Assembly (NCBI RefSeq): GCF_014250515.1
Contig: NZ_CP060202.1
Coordinates: 4,041,501-4,105,500 of the forward strand
Length of the DNA stretch: 64,000 bases
From: Hymenobacter sediminicola
GTDB taxonomy: Bacteria > Bacteroidota > Bacteroidia > Cytophagales > Hymenobacteraceae
Direction: 5' to 3'
The translations under genes were made by a program, and so were the position numbers. Positions 16,486 through 25,417 of the stretch are shown one piece after another (the stretch's first letter is position 1; each line of letters begins with the position of its first letter). The notes under the pieces are model-generated. The model saw only the letters and a program-made list of their open reading frames with translations. It did not search any database and was not told the DNA's origin.

Positions 16486-17355
16486 CTAGCGGAATTTTGG
16501 GCTCTTAACGCGCGGAGCAAGGATGTAGTTTACGGTGATGCCGGTAGTTACATACCAGTCATCCTCGTCGCTCTTGCCACGCTGGCTGCCGGGAGCGTTG
16601 AAATTAGTGAATTCGCCGGTAGAGCTGAGTACGTTGCCACCACCGAAATATCTAGCAGCCTCCGAACCCAACGATGACTGGGCTACATATACAGTGCTCA
16701 CATCATCAAGGTAATCGTTGAAGGTCTTGCGGAAACCAATCTCCAAACCAACATCGAAGCTCTTGTTTACTTTGTAGCGTACACCACCACCGAAAGGAAT
16801 AGCAATACCGCCTTTGTCATAGGCAACACCTTCCGTTTTCAGAGGCTGCAATGCCACATAGGTACCATTGTACAGGCCTTTAGGATTGCCAATGTAACCG
16901 GCAACACCGCCGAATACATAAGGAACCAGATCAGGACGCTTCACATACGTGTTGCGGTTCGGAATCAGGTCGAAGATACCTACAACGGCGAGTTCTGCAA
17001 TATCATTGCGGAAGCTCATGTTACGGTTGTAGCGGTATTTGCCATCTGGATCATTCGGATCAGCTGCTTTCGAGTCATCACCGGTGATACGGCCATACGA
17101 CAGACCAGCACGAGCCGAGATACGTGGAGTAAACCGGTGGGTGAAGGTTACGCCCAAGCTAGGACGTGTAGCGCCAAAACGCAGGCTAGGAATGCTCGGC
17201 TTAGGCGTAACGTCGCCAAAGTAGTTCATGGCACTCAGGGTCACGCCCACAGAGTTGTATTGCTTTCGCTTACTAAACTGCTGTGCACTCGCCTCGGAGG
17301 CTACCAGCGACAGGGCCAGTACCAGCGCTAGGGTGTAGGTGAAGATTTGCTTCAT
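16486..17355 (-). CDS. DUF6089-family outer-membrane beta-barrel protein, first copy
   Basis: 289 residues. Signal peptide MKQIFTYTLALVLALSL ending ASEASAQ. Typical DUF6089 features: SVGVTLSAMNYFGDVTPK near the N-terminus, GVTFTHRFTPRISARAGLSYG, VPYVFGGVAGYIGNPKG and FGGGVRYKVNKSFDVGLEIGFRK. It is predicted to be a small outer-membrane barrel; function is not known. In Bacteroidota such genes sit between nadK and uppS-bamA, as here, which suggests an envelope-assembly or barrel-reporter role (inference). A -7 element lies about 75 bases upstream. Confidence 0.87.
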   Translation of the reverse strand: MKQIFTYTLALVLALSLVASEASAQQFSKRKQYNSVGVTLSAMNYFGDVTPKPSIPSLRFGATRPSLGVTFTHRFTPRISARAGLSYGRITGDDSKAADPNDPDGKYRYNRNMSFRNDIAELAVVGIFDLIPNRNTYVKRPDLVPYVFGGVAGYIGNPKGLYNGTYVALQPLKTEGVAYDKGGIAIPFGGGVRYKVNKSFDVGLEIGFRKTFNDYLDDVSTVYVAQSSLGSEAARYFGGGNVLSSTGEFTNFNAPGSQRGKSDEDDWYVTTGITVNYILAPRVKSPKFR

Positions 17356-17430
17356 ATGGAGCGGTGTTTAAAAATATCAGAGGAGATGATGAGAAAGTGA
17401 ACCTGGCAGAAACACAGTCGCAGTTGGCGA

Positions 17431-17438
17431 CAAAATTA
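17431..17438 (-). promoter_or_regulatory. -7 element upstream of the DUF6089 gene
   Basis: TAATTTTG on the minus strand fits TAnnTTTG. A TTTG lies 23 bases further upstream, slightly longer than typical spacing. The predicted leader is about 70 nt. It suggests the DUF6089 pair can be transcribed separately from nadK. Confidence 0.45.
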
Positions 17439-17485
17439 GAAGATACCGGGAACTAAAAAAACAAATAGTAGAAAAAGAATATCTT

Positions 17486-18379
17486 CTACACAGGAGTGCC
17501 AGCCGGGTTTCTACGGTCAAGACCCCAATTCAGTTTACTGCGCAAGGTACTCAGGAAGTTAACATGATTGAGTTTTACGAGACGAACTGTGAAGTTTTCA
17601 CGACGAACCGCAATCTGAATACCCGCATCAACGGCGACTGAGCGTGAATCGAGAGAAAGCAGGAATTGGTTGCTCCGGCCTTCAATTTCGAAGGAAATCA
17701 CGCTGCGGTCCGACACGATGAGAGGGCGCACATTGAGGTTGTGCGGACATACGGGAGCAATAATAAAATTGTTTGTCTGGGGCAACATTACTGGGCCGCC
17801 ACAGCTGAGGGAATAACCAGTGGAGCCGGTTGGCGTGGCCACAACCAGACCATCGGCCCAGTAAGAATTCAGGTATTCGCCGTCGATGTACGTGTGCACG
17901 ACAATCATAGATGACGTGTCTCGCTTCAGAATACTGAACTCATTGAGGCCAAAATTGATGCCGTCGAATACTTCTGGATCAGTATCAACCCGGATCAAGC
18001 TGCGTTCTTCCAGCACGAAATGCCCTTTGAAGAGAGCATCCATGGCTTGTGCAATTCGGTCGGGGGTGATGGTGGCCAGAAAGCCGAGCCGACCAGTATG
18101 AATACCCAGAATCGGGATTTCGTAGCTCCCAACATAGGTTACGGTATCCAACAGCGTGCCATCGCCGCCGATACTGAGCACGAACTGTACTCCGCGCAAC
18201 GAGTCGCCACGCTGGAAGGTGCGGATGCTTTCGGGTAGCGTGAGACGGGTGCTCAGGTGCTCGAAGAATGCTGCCGCAATAATGACTTCTGTACCGCGGC
18301 GAGTCAGGTCATTGAGCAGATCCTGCATGAATGGCAGGCTTTCATCATCGAGGGGCTTTCCAAGAATGGCTATTTTCAT
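17486..18379 (-). CDS. nadK: NAD kinase
   Basis: Phosphorylates NAD to NADP in the cytosol. 297 residues from the ATG at 18379 (MKIAILGKPL), the usual family start; the open frame continues upstream but would overlap the preceding gene. Motifs: the diacylglycerol-kinase-like GGDGTLLDTV (71-80), GIHTGRLGFLA, and the second nucleotide-binding block LVVATPTGSTGYSLSCGGPV, followed by PVCPHNLNVRPL. It follows the Omp85-like gene by 34 bases and precedes the DUF6089 pair. Confidence 0.94.
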   Translation of the reverse strand: MKIAILGKPLDDESLPFMQDLLNDLTRRGTEVIIAAAFFEHLSTRLTLPESIRTFQRGDSLRGVQFVLSIGGDGTLLDTVTYVGSYEIPILGIHTGRLGFLATITPDRIAQAMDALFKGHFVLEERSLIRVDTDPEVFDGINFGLNEFSILKRDTSSMIVVHTYIDGEYLNSYWADGLVVATPTGSTGYSLSCGGPVMLPQTNNFIIAPVCPHNLNVRPLIVSDRSVISFEIEGRSNQFLLSLDSRSVAVDAGIQIAVRRENFTVRLVKLNHVNFLSTLRSKLNWGLDRRNPAGTPV

Positions 18380-18413
18380 AATGAAAGCGTAATCCGAAGA
18401 ACGGGCAGTAGGA

Positions 18414-19910
18414 TCAGATAGGAAACTCGGAGCGCAGAAAGAAACCACCTTGCCCACGCAGGTTACGGGTATACTCAAGGGAAAACACCCGGTCGTAGTA
18501 CGTAACCAAGTGCAGCCCTATACCAGCAGATGCCAGCAAACGGTCAGGTAGCTGATTAGCAGACCCACCGGCGGCGCCCCGAACGTAACCAGCGTCGGCA
18601 AAGGTATTTAAATACAGCACCAGCGGGATGGTATTGATTTTCGGATTGGCAACTTCTTTCAGTCTTACCCGACCGGCATCAAAAATCCGATAACTCAGCC
18701 CCTGCTGCAGCAGTGCGTAATGCCGGCCATCTATTACGTAAGCATCGTAGCCCCGGACCAGCGCGTCATAGCCCAGCGCCCGATTGTCGGCATAGCTCAA
18801 CTGGCGACTGAAGCGCAACTGCCCTTGCACTGCTCCACTGTAGTAAAAAGGGCCGCCCAATGCTACATACCGGGCATAGCGCCCCTGCACCAATAGCTGA
18901 GCCGGAGCTGCCGACGCAAGAAAATGGCGGTAAATAAGCCTGAACTGCGCATAACGGCCAGTGAGCGGGTAGGCAAACGTATTGCGCTGATTGAGTACTG
19001 CACTCAGCCCAAAATCGAAATACTCCCGGCTAGTACGGCCCAGGTAATAATCAGGGTTGAGCAGGTTGATGGAATCGGAAATCTGCTCTTGGTGGTAGCT
19101 GACATCCAGCGCAGCTAGTAACTGTACTGTGCGGCGCCAGCGCAGCCCGGCAGTCAGGTACTGTCGTTTGATGGGGCTGCCTTCAACGGGCCGGAATGTG
19201 GTTAGCTGGTCCCGTACGGTGGCATAGTCGAGGGCGCGGGCTCGATAGTAGGAGCCCCCGACCCCAAGGCCGATTCGCCGACGACGCCCATAGCCGGGAG
19301 CTTCATAAAACAGTTCGTATTTGCGGTTGAAGCCCAGCTGCAGGTTGCCGCGCAGTTGCTCGTTGCGGCCCCGAAAGTTATTGCGGGTCAGATGCAGCCC
19401 ATAATCCACGCGGCTCCAGCGGTCGGAGCGGTTAGCCCAGGCCCGGAAGTTTCGCTCGGCCAAGGAGAAGATGGGTACTGGAAACGTATACCAGCGCTCC
19501 TGCATGCTGAACAGGACGGTCAGCTCGCCGTTGCGGCAGGCCAGTTGCACTAGCACCTGATGAAATAACTGCAGATTGAACAGTCGGCGGCGGTTGGCTT
19601 CTAGCTGCTTTGCGAGTTGTCGGGCCTGTAGCGTATCACCTTCCCGAAAGTCTAACTCAGCGCGTAGGATCTGCTCTTTCGTCACCTCATTACCAACAAA
19701 TAGCACTGACGCAACCCGCAACAGACTATAACCAGGGCATTGCGCCTGTATCAGGCTGTCGAGGGTGCCGAGCCGTAGGGAATCAGGAGAAGCTGGAACT
19801 GGAGGAGTACCTGCAATTATTCTGGTGCGGGGTGTGGTGGCCCAGGAGGAATGACAGTAGATAAGCAGCCAAGCCAGCAGCCACAGCCTTTTACGCGCCC
19901 AGGACGACAC
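18414..19910 (-). CDS. Omp85/TamA-like outer-membrane protein with POTRA domain
   Basis: 498 residues. A GTG start directly abuts the stop of the CBS gene (TAG then GTG, no gap), suggesting translational coupling. After a signal region (LWLLAWLLIYCHSSWA), one or two POTRA-like modules are visible at about 60-135 (VASVLFVGNEVTKEQILRAELDFREGDTL ... RRRLFNLQLFHQVLV). A barrel follows with Gly/aromatic strands and an LVRGYD motif near residue 390, the loop-6 signature of the Omp85/FhaC superfamily. It is shorter than BamA (839 residues, same cluster). Substrate and partners are unknown; it could be a TamA-like or lipid-linked Omp85 protein. Confidence 0.82.
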   Translation of the reverse strand: MSSWARKRLWLLAWLLIYCHSSWATTPRTRIIAGTPPVPASPDSLRLGTLDSLIQAQCPGYSLLRVASVLFVGNEVTKEQILRAELDFREGDTLQARQLAKQLEANRRRLFNLQLFHQVLVQLACRNGELTVLFSMQERWYTFPVPIFSLAERNFRAWANRSDRWSRVDYGLHLTRNNFRGRNEQLRGNLQLGFNRKYELFYEAPGYGRRRRIGLGVGGSYYRARALDYATVRDQLTTFRPVEGSPIKRQYLTAGLRWRRTVQLLAALDVSYHQEQISDSINLLNPDYYLGRTSREYFDFGLSAVLNQRNTFAYPLTGRYAQFRLIYRHFLASAAPAQLLVQGRYARYVALGGPFYYSGAVQGQLRFSRQLSYADNRALGYDALVRGYDAYVIDGRHYALLQQGLSYRIFDAGRVRLKEVANPKINTIPLVLYLNTFADAGYVRGAAGGSANQLPDRLLASAGIGLHLVTYYDRVFSLEYTRNLRGQGGFFLRSEFPI

Positions 19911-20597
19911 CTACAGACTCAGGTATTTCAGCAGCGCATTGTACCGCTCCTGCTCATCTTCACCCAGCTCCCCAACCCCATTAAACTGTGCCGTAATGGC
20001 ATAGCCAAAACGCTCCAACGTAGCAGCAATACGTGTTAGGCTGGGCGTATTGACCTTTAGCGTAAGCCGGATCCGATATGGGTCGTGCTCATCCTGCGCC
20101 ACATGAGCACTCAGTATTTTGGCGTTGTTTTCTTCCACATAGCGGCTGATAGTCGCCAGGGAGTAGTCACGTTCTTCCATGGAAAGCACCAGCACAGCTC
20201 CCTGCCCAGCAGCAATGGGGGGCTGGCCAAAGGCGGCCAGTGTATCACTTACCGTTACAACGCCCATGTATTCATGGTCTTCATTCAGAACCGGCACAAG
20301 CTGCACTTTATTCTGGATGGCCATTTCCATGATGCTGTAGAAATGCTGGTCGTGCTGTACATGCACACTGGCGTAGCCCAACGCAAGCCCCTCTAGCAGT
20401 TGGCCGCTGTTATCTGCCTGCTCAAAATCAAGCAGGTCGGCTTCCGTCACTAGGCCCCGGTACTGCCGGTTATCGAGCACCGGTAGCTGGCCCACATGAA
20501 ATTCCTCCAGCCACTTGGCTGCTTTCCCGACGGTATCCGACACCTTCAGGGGCGGAATCATCTGGTTGAGCAAGTCTTCGGCAATCATCGAGTGCAT
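19911..20597 (-). CDS. CBS-domain protein
   Basis: 228 residues. A tandem CBS pair at about 5-130: MIPPLKVSDTVGKAAKWLEEFHVGQLPVLD, then FYSIMEMAIQNKVQLVPVLNEDHEYMGVVTVSD. A C-terminal ACT-like part follows (VLVLSMEERDYSLATISRYVEENNAKIL). Such proteins usually bind adenine nucleotides and regulate a partner; none is evident here. It heads the minus-strand cluster leading through the Omp85 protein and nadK to bamA. NAD kinase downstream makes a nucleotide-sensing link tempting but unproven. Confidence 0.86.
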   Translation of the reverse strand: MHSMIAEDLLNQMIPPLKVSDTVGKAAKWLEEFHVGQLPVLDNRQYRGLVTEADLLDFEQADNSGQLLEGLALGYASVHVQHDQHFYSIMEMAIQNKVQLVPVLNEDHEYMGVVTVSDTLAAFGQPPIAAGQGAVLVLSMEERDYSLATISRYVEENNAKILSAHVAQDEHDPYRIRLTLKVNTPSLTRIAATLERFGYAITAQFNGVGELGEDEQERYNALLKYLSL

Positions 20598-20800
20598 TGG
20601 CGGAAGTATTGGAAGGAGAAAAAGCGAGGGTTCTTGAAGAAGCGAGGCACTAGGGCTAGGCTACCTTGCAAGAAGATACGAAAAGCGGGCAGGGTTGGCG
20701 GGTAGGAAGCAGATTTTGTGGAAAAAGGTTTTGCACAAGCATCGGGCCAGAGGAGGAACTTCTCTTCGGCTACTCAAAAAATATCTATTGCTCGCATCAC

Positions 20801-21577
20801 TCAGGTCTGCAATACTCCTTCCGTACGCAGCAAAAACTGCCGTAACAGTTGGTTGAACTCATGCGGACGCTCCATCATGGGAGCATGGCCGCAATGGTCG
20901 AGGAAACGCAGTTCAGAGTGCCGGATGAGACGGTTGAACTCATGAGCAACGAGGGGCGGGGTGATAGTATCGTTCAGGCCCCATACCAGCAGAGTCGGCA
21001 CTTTTATCTCGCTTAGCTCCTTACCGAGGTTGTGGCGCTGTGCCGAGCGGGCAATACTGATGATACGCAGGCACTTGGCATTGGAATTCGTGATGCTGAA
21101 TACCTCATCCACCAGTTCCTGAGTGGCCACAGTCGGGTCGTAGAAGGTGTATGCTACCCGCTCCTGCACATAGGCATAGTTGCCACGTTTAGGAAAAGAG
21201 CCACCCATGCTGTCCTCGAACAGGCCACTGCTGCCGGTGAGTACCAGCCGCGCTACCTGTTTGGGGTTGCGTAGCGTGTACTCCAAGCCTACATGCCCGC
21301 CCAGCGAGTTTCCCAGGACCGTGCAGGGCTCCGTCAGGCCGACGGCCCGCACAAATCCCTCCACATATTTCACTAGGCCCGGTACGCCGGCCTGCGTGAG
21401 TGGCATATCGTAGATGGGCAGCAGCGGAATAATAACCCGATACGACGGGCGGAACTCGGCCACCACTTCCTGCCAGTTGCTGAGCGCCCCAAACAGGCCA
21501 TGCAGCAGCAGCAGCACCGGACCAGTGCCCTCCTCTACATACTGAAACTCGTTATGTTCTTTAATCTGCAATTCCAT
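20801..21577 (-). CDS. Alpha/beta hydrolase
   Basis: 258 residues from the ATG at 21577 (MELQIKEHNEFQYVEEG). Typical fold markers: oxyanion HGLFG (26-30), nucleophile GNSLGG with Ser91, the acid region LLVWGLNDTITPP and the late His in DHCGHAPMMERP. All members of the triad are present, so the enzyme should be active, but the substrate is unknown. It begins four bases after the stop of the amidotransferase gene, so the two are very likely co-transcribed. Nothing in the sequence links it to a named esterase or dehalogenase subfamily. Confidence 0.87.
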   Translation of the reverse strand: MELQIKEHNEFQYVEEGTGPVLLLLHGLFGALSNWQEVVAEFRPSYRVIIPLLPIYDMPLTQAGVPGLVKYVEGFVRAVGLTEPCTVLGNSLGGHVGLEYTLRNPKQVARLVLTGSSGLFEDSMGGSFPKRGNYAYVQERVAYTFYDPTVATQELVDEVFSITNSNAKCLRIISIARSAQRHNLGKELSEIKVPTLLVWGLNDTITPPLVAHEFNRLIRHSELRFLDHCGHAPMMERPHEFNQLLRQFLLRTEGVLQT

Positions 21578-21581
21578 CTTC

Positions 21582-22199
21582 TCAAAGGGCAGCCGGAAGG
21601 ATAGAGGCCGACTGGCCCTCATCTACAATGATACAATACCGAACCCAATTGCGCAGCATAGCCAAGCCATGCGTGGTGAGCAGCGCTTCGGGGTGAAACT
21701 GAACGCCTGTCAGGGGTAGTGTGGTGTGGCGCAGCGCCATTATTTCGCGGTTTGTATCGGCGGTGTGGGCCAAGGCGCGCAGCGTGGGCGGTAGGTCCTT
21801 CACTATCAGTGAGTGGTAGCGCGTGACGGACAGTTTTGCGGGCAGCCCCCGAAACAGCGGCTCGTCCGTGGCGACATCCAGCTCTGTTACTTTACCGTGC
21901 ATAGGCCGAGCAGCACGGACCAACGTGGCGCCAAAAAATTCTCCCAAAGCTTGATGCCCCAGGCAAACGCCGAGCACTGGAACCCGCTGGTGCCAGGCTG
22001 CCAATACATCCATCATATTGCCAGCCAAAGCGGGCGTACCGGGCCCTGGCGACAGTACCAGCGCATCAAACTGCCGCTCCTGCAACGCGGCGGCTGGCGT
22101 GTCGTTGCGCACTACATCTACCTCGCACCCCAACTGCCGGAAGTAGTCCAGCAGGTTGTAGGTAAATGAATCGAAGTTGTCGAGCAGCAGCAGACGCAT
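21582..22199 (-). CDS. Glutamine amidotransferase, anthranilate/aminodeoxychorismate synthase component II
   Basis: 205 residues, a class I glutamine amidotransferase supplying ammonia for anthranilate (TrpG) or 4-amino-4-deoxychorismate (PabA). Motifs: LLLLDNFDSFTYNLLDYF at the N-terminus, LSPGPGTP, the catalytic GVCLGHQALGEFFG with Cys79, and the His-Glu pair in GVQFHPEALLT. The synthase component I (TrpE or PabB) is not in the window, so trpG and pabA cannot be told apart; one protein may serve both. The next gene, four bases downstream, is an alpha/beta hydrolase. Confidence 0.9.
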   Translation of the reverse strand: MRLLLLDNFDSFTYNLLDYFRQLGCEVDVVRNDTPAAALQERQFDALVLSPGPGTPALAGNMMDVLAAWHQRVPVLGVCLGHQALGEFFGATLVRAARPMHGKVTELDVATDEPLFRGLPAKLSVTRYHSLIVKDLPPTLRALAHTADTNREIMALRHTTLPLTGVQFHPEALLTTHGLAMLRNWVRYCIIVDEGQSASILPAAL

Positions 22200-22261
22200 T
22201 GGTGGAGAAGAACTGAGTAGCTGAACATGAGCCTGAATAGCCTACTCCCCTACTCAGGTTG

Positions 22262-22783
22262 TTAAAACACCTCCCGCAATTTGTCGAGTAGCGTACCGGC
22301 AAAAGGCATGATAAACCCAACTATTTCCAGTGCTACGGGAGTTGCCTGGCGCACCAGCGGCAGCACTTGCGAGTCGGCAATAAGGGTGGGCGAAATCAAT
22401 TCCAAACCGGCCATCCCGATGCCGTGCAGCAGCAGGCTCAGGCCCAACACCCACTTCAGCACTCCGGCCAGGGCCCCACCCAGATTGTCGAGCACGCCCA
22501 GCGGCGTGAGGTGTACGGCTGTTTTGATGAAACTACCCAGCAGATGTACACCCCATACAATAGCGACGAACACCAGCACAAACGACACGAACGGCAGCAA
22601 GCCGAAAGCCTCGCCAACATAGTGCCGCACCAGCGGAATAGCATCATTAAGCAGCACCAACCCTCCGATAGCGCCCAGCACAAATGCCAGCAACGACGCT
22701 ACCTCCAGCACCAGCCCGCGTCGGAAGCCCTTCACGGCGCCCACTCCCAGCGGAATGAGCAGCAGAATATCAAAAGCAGACAC
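22262..22783 (-). CDS. CvpA-family membrane protein
   Basis: 173 residues with a GTG start giving MSAFDILLLIPLGVGAVKGFRRGLVLEV, the typical CvpA N-terminus (a GTG read as Met). Four hydrophobic segments: about 5-22, 26-48, 62-85 and 100-125, with the family's basic GFRRG between the first two. E. coli CvpA is linked to colicin V production and envelope stress; the molecular role is not settled. It is followed by the amidotransferase gene after 62 bases. Confidence 0.87.
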   Translation of the reverse strand: MSAFDILLLIPLGVGAVKGFRRGLVLEVASLLAFVLGAIGGLVLLNDAIPLVRHYVGEAFGLLPFVSFVLVFVAIVWGVHLLGSFIKTAVHLTPLGVLDNLGGALAGVLKWVLGLSLLLHGIGMAGLELISPTLIADSQVLPLVRQATPVALEIVGFIMPFAGTLLDKLREVF

Positions 22784-22899
22784 AGGCTTGTGTTTTCAGA
22801 GCAGTGGTTTTTCGGCAAACTGACATAGGCGTTGGCTGGAGTTCGGAGACGAAGCCCGACAATAAGCACCACATCAGCCTGTCAAAACCAGACCATCAC

Positions 22900-23364
22900 T
22901 TACAGATTCGTGTTGTTGAGCAGGTTGCTGACCACTTGCGAAATCACGCGGCCATCCGCCTGGCCCGACAGTTCCCGCGCCGCAACGCCCATCACCTTGC
23001 CCAAGTCCGAAGGGCCGGTAGCACCTACCCGCTGGATAATGCCAACGATATGCTCTACCAAATCAGCTTCGGAAAGCTGCTGCGGCAGGTATTCTTCGAT
23101 GATGGCCAACTCGTTGAGCTCTACCTCTTCCAGGTCGGAGCGAAATTGCTTCTGGTAGGTTTCAGCGGCCTCACGGCGCTGCTTGGCCTGTTTGGTCAGC
23201 AGCTTGATTTCGGCGTCGGGCGTGAGGGCAGCTCCGTGTTGGCCTTCGGCCGTTTCGGCCAGCAGAATCTGCGACTTAATGCTGCGCAGCGTGGTAAGAC
23301 GCACTTTGTCTTTGGCCAGCATGGCCTTCTTGATATCGGCGTCGATGGTTTCTTTCAGAGCCAT
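22900..23364 (-). CDS. GatB/YqeY domain-containing protein
   Basis: 154 residues, the stand-alone YqeY length. It matches the tRNA-binding tail of GatB: MALKETIDADIKKAMLAKDK, LRSIKSQILLAETAEG, ELAIIEEYLPQQLSEADL, and the end SGQADGRVISQVVSNLL. A role in tRNA-dependent amidotransfer is assumed from homology but not shown for the free-standing form. It is divergent from pdxJ. Confidence 0.9.
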   Translation of the reverse strand: MALKETIDADIKKAMLAKDKVRLTTLRSIKSQILLAETAEGQHGAALTPDAEIKLLTKQAKQRREAAETYQKQFRSDLEEVELNELAIIEEYLPQQLSEADLVEHIVGIIQRVGATGPSDLGKVMGVAARELSGQADGRVISQVVSNLLNNTNL

Positions 23365-23480
23365 AAGTAAAGGGGGAAATGAGGTGCAAGATTACGGTTT
23401 TTGCCGCAAGCCGGGGCCGGAAGCCGGCGAAGCGGGCAGAACAGGAGAAACCGGAGAGGCCGGCCGGTAGTTTGGGTACG

Positions 23481-23488
23481 TATCTTTG
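23481..23488 (+). promoter_or_regulatory. -7 element for pdxJ
   Basis: TATCTTTG, a perfect TAnnTTTG; predicted transcription start about 23492, leader about 31 nt to the ATG at 23523. It lies in the interval between yqeY and pdxJ, which are divergent. Confidence 0.55.
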
Positions 23489-23522
23489 GCTACCAACTAC
23501 TCCGCACAAAGCCTTCCTACGC

Positions 23523-24236
23523 ATGACTAAGCTTAGCGTAAACATAAATAAAATAGCTACCCTGCGGAATGCCCGCGGCCACAACCGTCCCGACCTGCTG
23601 CAAGCCGCTCGTGACTGTGAGCGGTTCGGCGCGCAGGGCATTACCGTGCACCCACGGCCCGATGAGCGTCACATCCGCTACCAGGATGTGCGCGACCTGA
23701 AAGCGGTGGTGACAACTGAGCTGAACGTGGAAGGCAATCCTACTCCAGATTTTCTGGATTTGGTGCGCGAAGTGCGCCCCGAGCAGGTAACGCTGGTACC
23801 CGATGCACCCGACGCCATTACCTCTAATGCGGGCTGGGACACGGTAAAACATCAGATTTTTTTGATTGGGGTGGTGCAGGAACTGAAAGCCCTGGGCTGC
23901 CGGGTCAGCATTTTTCTTGACCCCAACCCGGAAATGGTGAAGGCGGCCGTAGCTACTGGCACCGACCGGATTGAGCTTTACACCGAGGACTACGCCCGCC
24001 TCTACCCCACCGACCCCGCCGCCGCGCTGGCTCCTTACCGTGCCGCGGCCATCTTGGCTCAACAGCTCGGCTTGGGCCTGAATGCCGGTCACGACCTCGA
24101 CCTTGATAACCTAGCCTACCTCAAGCAGAACCTACCGGGTTTGGAAGAAGTCAGCATCGGGCATGCCCTCGTTTGCGACGCGCTGTACCTGGGCCTGGAA
24201 AACACGATTCAGCTCTACCGTCGGCAGCTGGCGTAA
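23523..24236 (+). CDS. pdxJ: Pyridoxine 5'-phosphate synthase
   Basis: Condenses 3-amino-2-oxopropyl phosphate with deoxyxylulose 5-phosphate to pyridoxine 5'-phosphate, the last step before oxidation to PLP. 237 residues, family-typical. Visible: [17 protein letters not shown] at the N-terminus, [45 protein letters not shown], and [10 protein letters not shown] with [14 protein letters not shown] at the end. The frame is open upstream, but the ATG at 23523 fits the family start and lies downstream of the -7 element. Confidence 0.95.
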   Translation: MTKLSVNINKIATLRNARGHNRPDLLQAARDCERFGAQGITVHPRPDERHIRYQDVRDLKAVVTTELNVEGNPTPDFLDLVREVRPEQVTLVPDAPDAITSNAGWDTVKHQIFLIGVVQELKALGCRVSIFLDPNPEMVKAAVATGTDRIELYTEDYARLYPTDPAAALAPYRAAAILAQQLGLGLNAGHDLDLDNLAYLKQNLPGLEEVSIGHALVCDALYLGLENTIQLYRRQLA

Positions 24237-24239
24237 GGA

Positions 24240-24266
24240 AGAAGCCGGAACGATGCTCCGGCTTCT
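24240..24266 (+). terminator. Hairpin after pdxJ
   Basis: Ten-pair stem AGAAGCCGGA/TCCGGCTTCT just after the stop. The tail is only weakly T-rich, so it may be a leaky terminator or a 3'-stabilising hairpin before mnmH. Confidence 0.5.
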
Positions 24267-24320
24267 CCCTTACGCACAACTCACTTCTTATTTCCTCAGG
24301 GCGCTGGCTCTGGGTCGCCT

Positions 24321-25358
24321 ATGCCCCGTCTCCCCATTCAGGAATTCCTGCATTACTCTTCCGATGCCCCCATTTTGGATGCCCGTGCACCGCTGGAGTA
24401 TGCGCAGGGGCACATTCCGGGTGCTATCAGCTTCCCGTTGTTTTCGGATGAGGAGCGCGCCCGCATTGGCACCACCTACAAGCAGATAAGCCAGGATAAG
24501 GCCGTGCTGCTGGGGCTGGATTTCTTCGGGCCGAAGATGAGCCGCATGGTGCAGCAGGCTCAGAAACTGGTTCCTGCCAAGCGGGTGCGGCTGCATTGCT
24601 GGCGCGGCGGCATGCGCAGCGGGGCCGTTCAGTGGTTACTAGAACTGGCCGGCTTTGAGGTACAGTTGCTCGACAAAGGCTACAAGGACTACCGGCATTT
24701 TGCGCTGGCAGAGTTTGCCAGGCAACGCTCGCTGCTGGTGCTGGGTGGCCTCACAGGTTCTGGCAAAACCGATGTACTGCATGAGCTAGCCCAACAACAG
24801 CAGCCGGTCCTCGACCTCGAAGGCCTGGCCAGCCACAAGGGGTCAGCATTTGGCAGTATTGGGCAGCCCAGCCAGCCCACGCAGGAGCAGTTCGAAAATG
24901 ACCTCGCGTGGCAATTAGCCCAACTTCCTACTACTCCCGCTGTGTGGGTAGAGGACGAAAGCCGCACGATTGGCAGCGTACATGTACCAACTCCTCTCTT
25001 CGAGCAGATGCACAGAGCGCCGCTGGTACTGCTGGAAATCCCGCGTGAAGTGCGCGTCCGCAAGCTCGCCGATGAGTACGGCCGCCAGGATGCCGGTGCG
25101 CTGGCTACCTCTATCTTGCGCATTCGGAAACGGCTGGGTGGCTTGGCTACTAAGGAAGCCCTGTCGGCTATTGCGGAAGACGATATGGAGAAAATGGTCA
25201 GCCTCGTGCTCGATTACTACGACAAAACCTACGGCCACGGGCTTACCGGTCGTACAGCCATCCGCGTACCCTCTACTACCTGCGATGCAGCCGTAAATGC
25301 AGAACTGGTGCAGCACGCTGTTCGGAATGTAGTGCCAGCCCTCCCGCTCAACAACTAA
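24321..25358 (+). CDS. mnmH: tRNA 2-selenouridine synthase MnmH
   Basis: Replaces sulfur by selenium at the wobble 2-thiouridine of Lys, Glu and Gln tRNAs, using selenophosphate via a geranylated intermediate. 345 residues. An N-terminal rhodanese domain (about 1-125) has the catalytic Cys93 in [13 protein letters not shown]-loop domain follows, with GLTGSGKT at 143-150 and the downstream [15 protein letters not shown] block. selD follows after 59 bases and makes the selenium donor, so the two form a complete selenouridine module. Confidence 0.95.
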   Translation: MPRLPIQEFLHYSSDAPILDARAPLEYAQGHIPGAISFPLFSDEERARIGTTYKQISQDKAVLLGLDFFGPKMSRMVQQAQKLVPAKRVRLHCWRGGMRSGAVQWLLELAGFEVQLLDKGYKDYRHFALAEFARQRSLLVLGGLTGSGKTDVLHELAQQQQPVLDLEGLASHKGSAFGSIGQPSQPTQEQFENDLAWQLAQLPTTPAVWVEDESRTIGSVHVPTPLFEQMHRAPLVLLEIPREVRVRKLADEYGRQDAGALATSILRIRKRLGGLATKEALSAIAEDDMEKMVSLVLDYYDKTYGHGLTGRTAIRVPSTTCDAAVNAELVQHAVRNVVPALPLNN

Positions 25359-25417
25359 CGTACAACCCACCAGCAGGCGCAGCAGCTTTGCTGTGCCCTC
25401 CTTGCAATCATCTGTCT

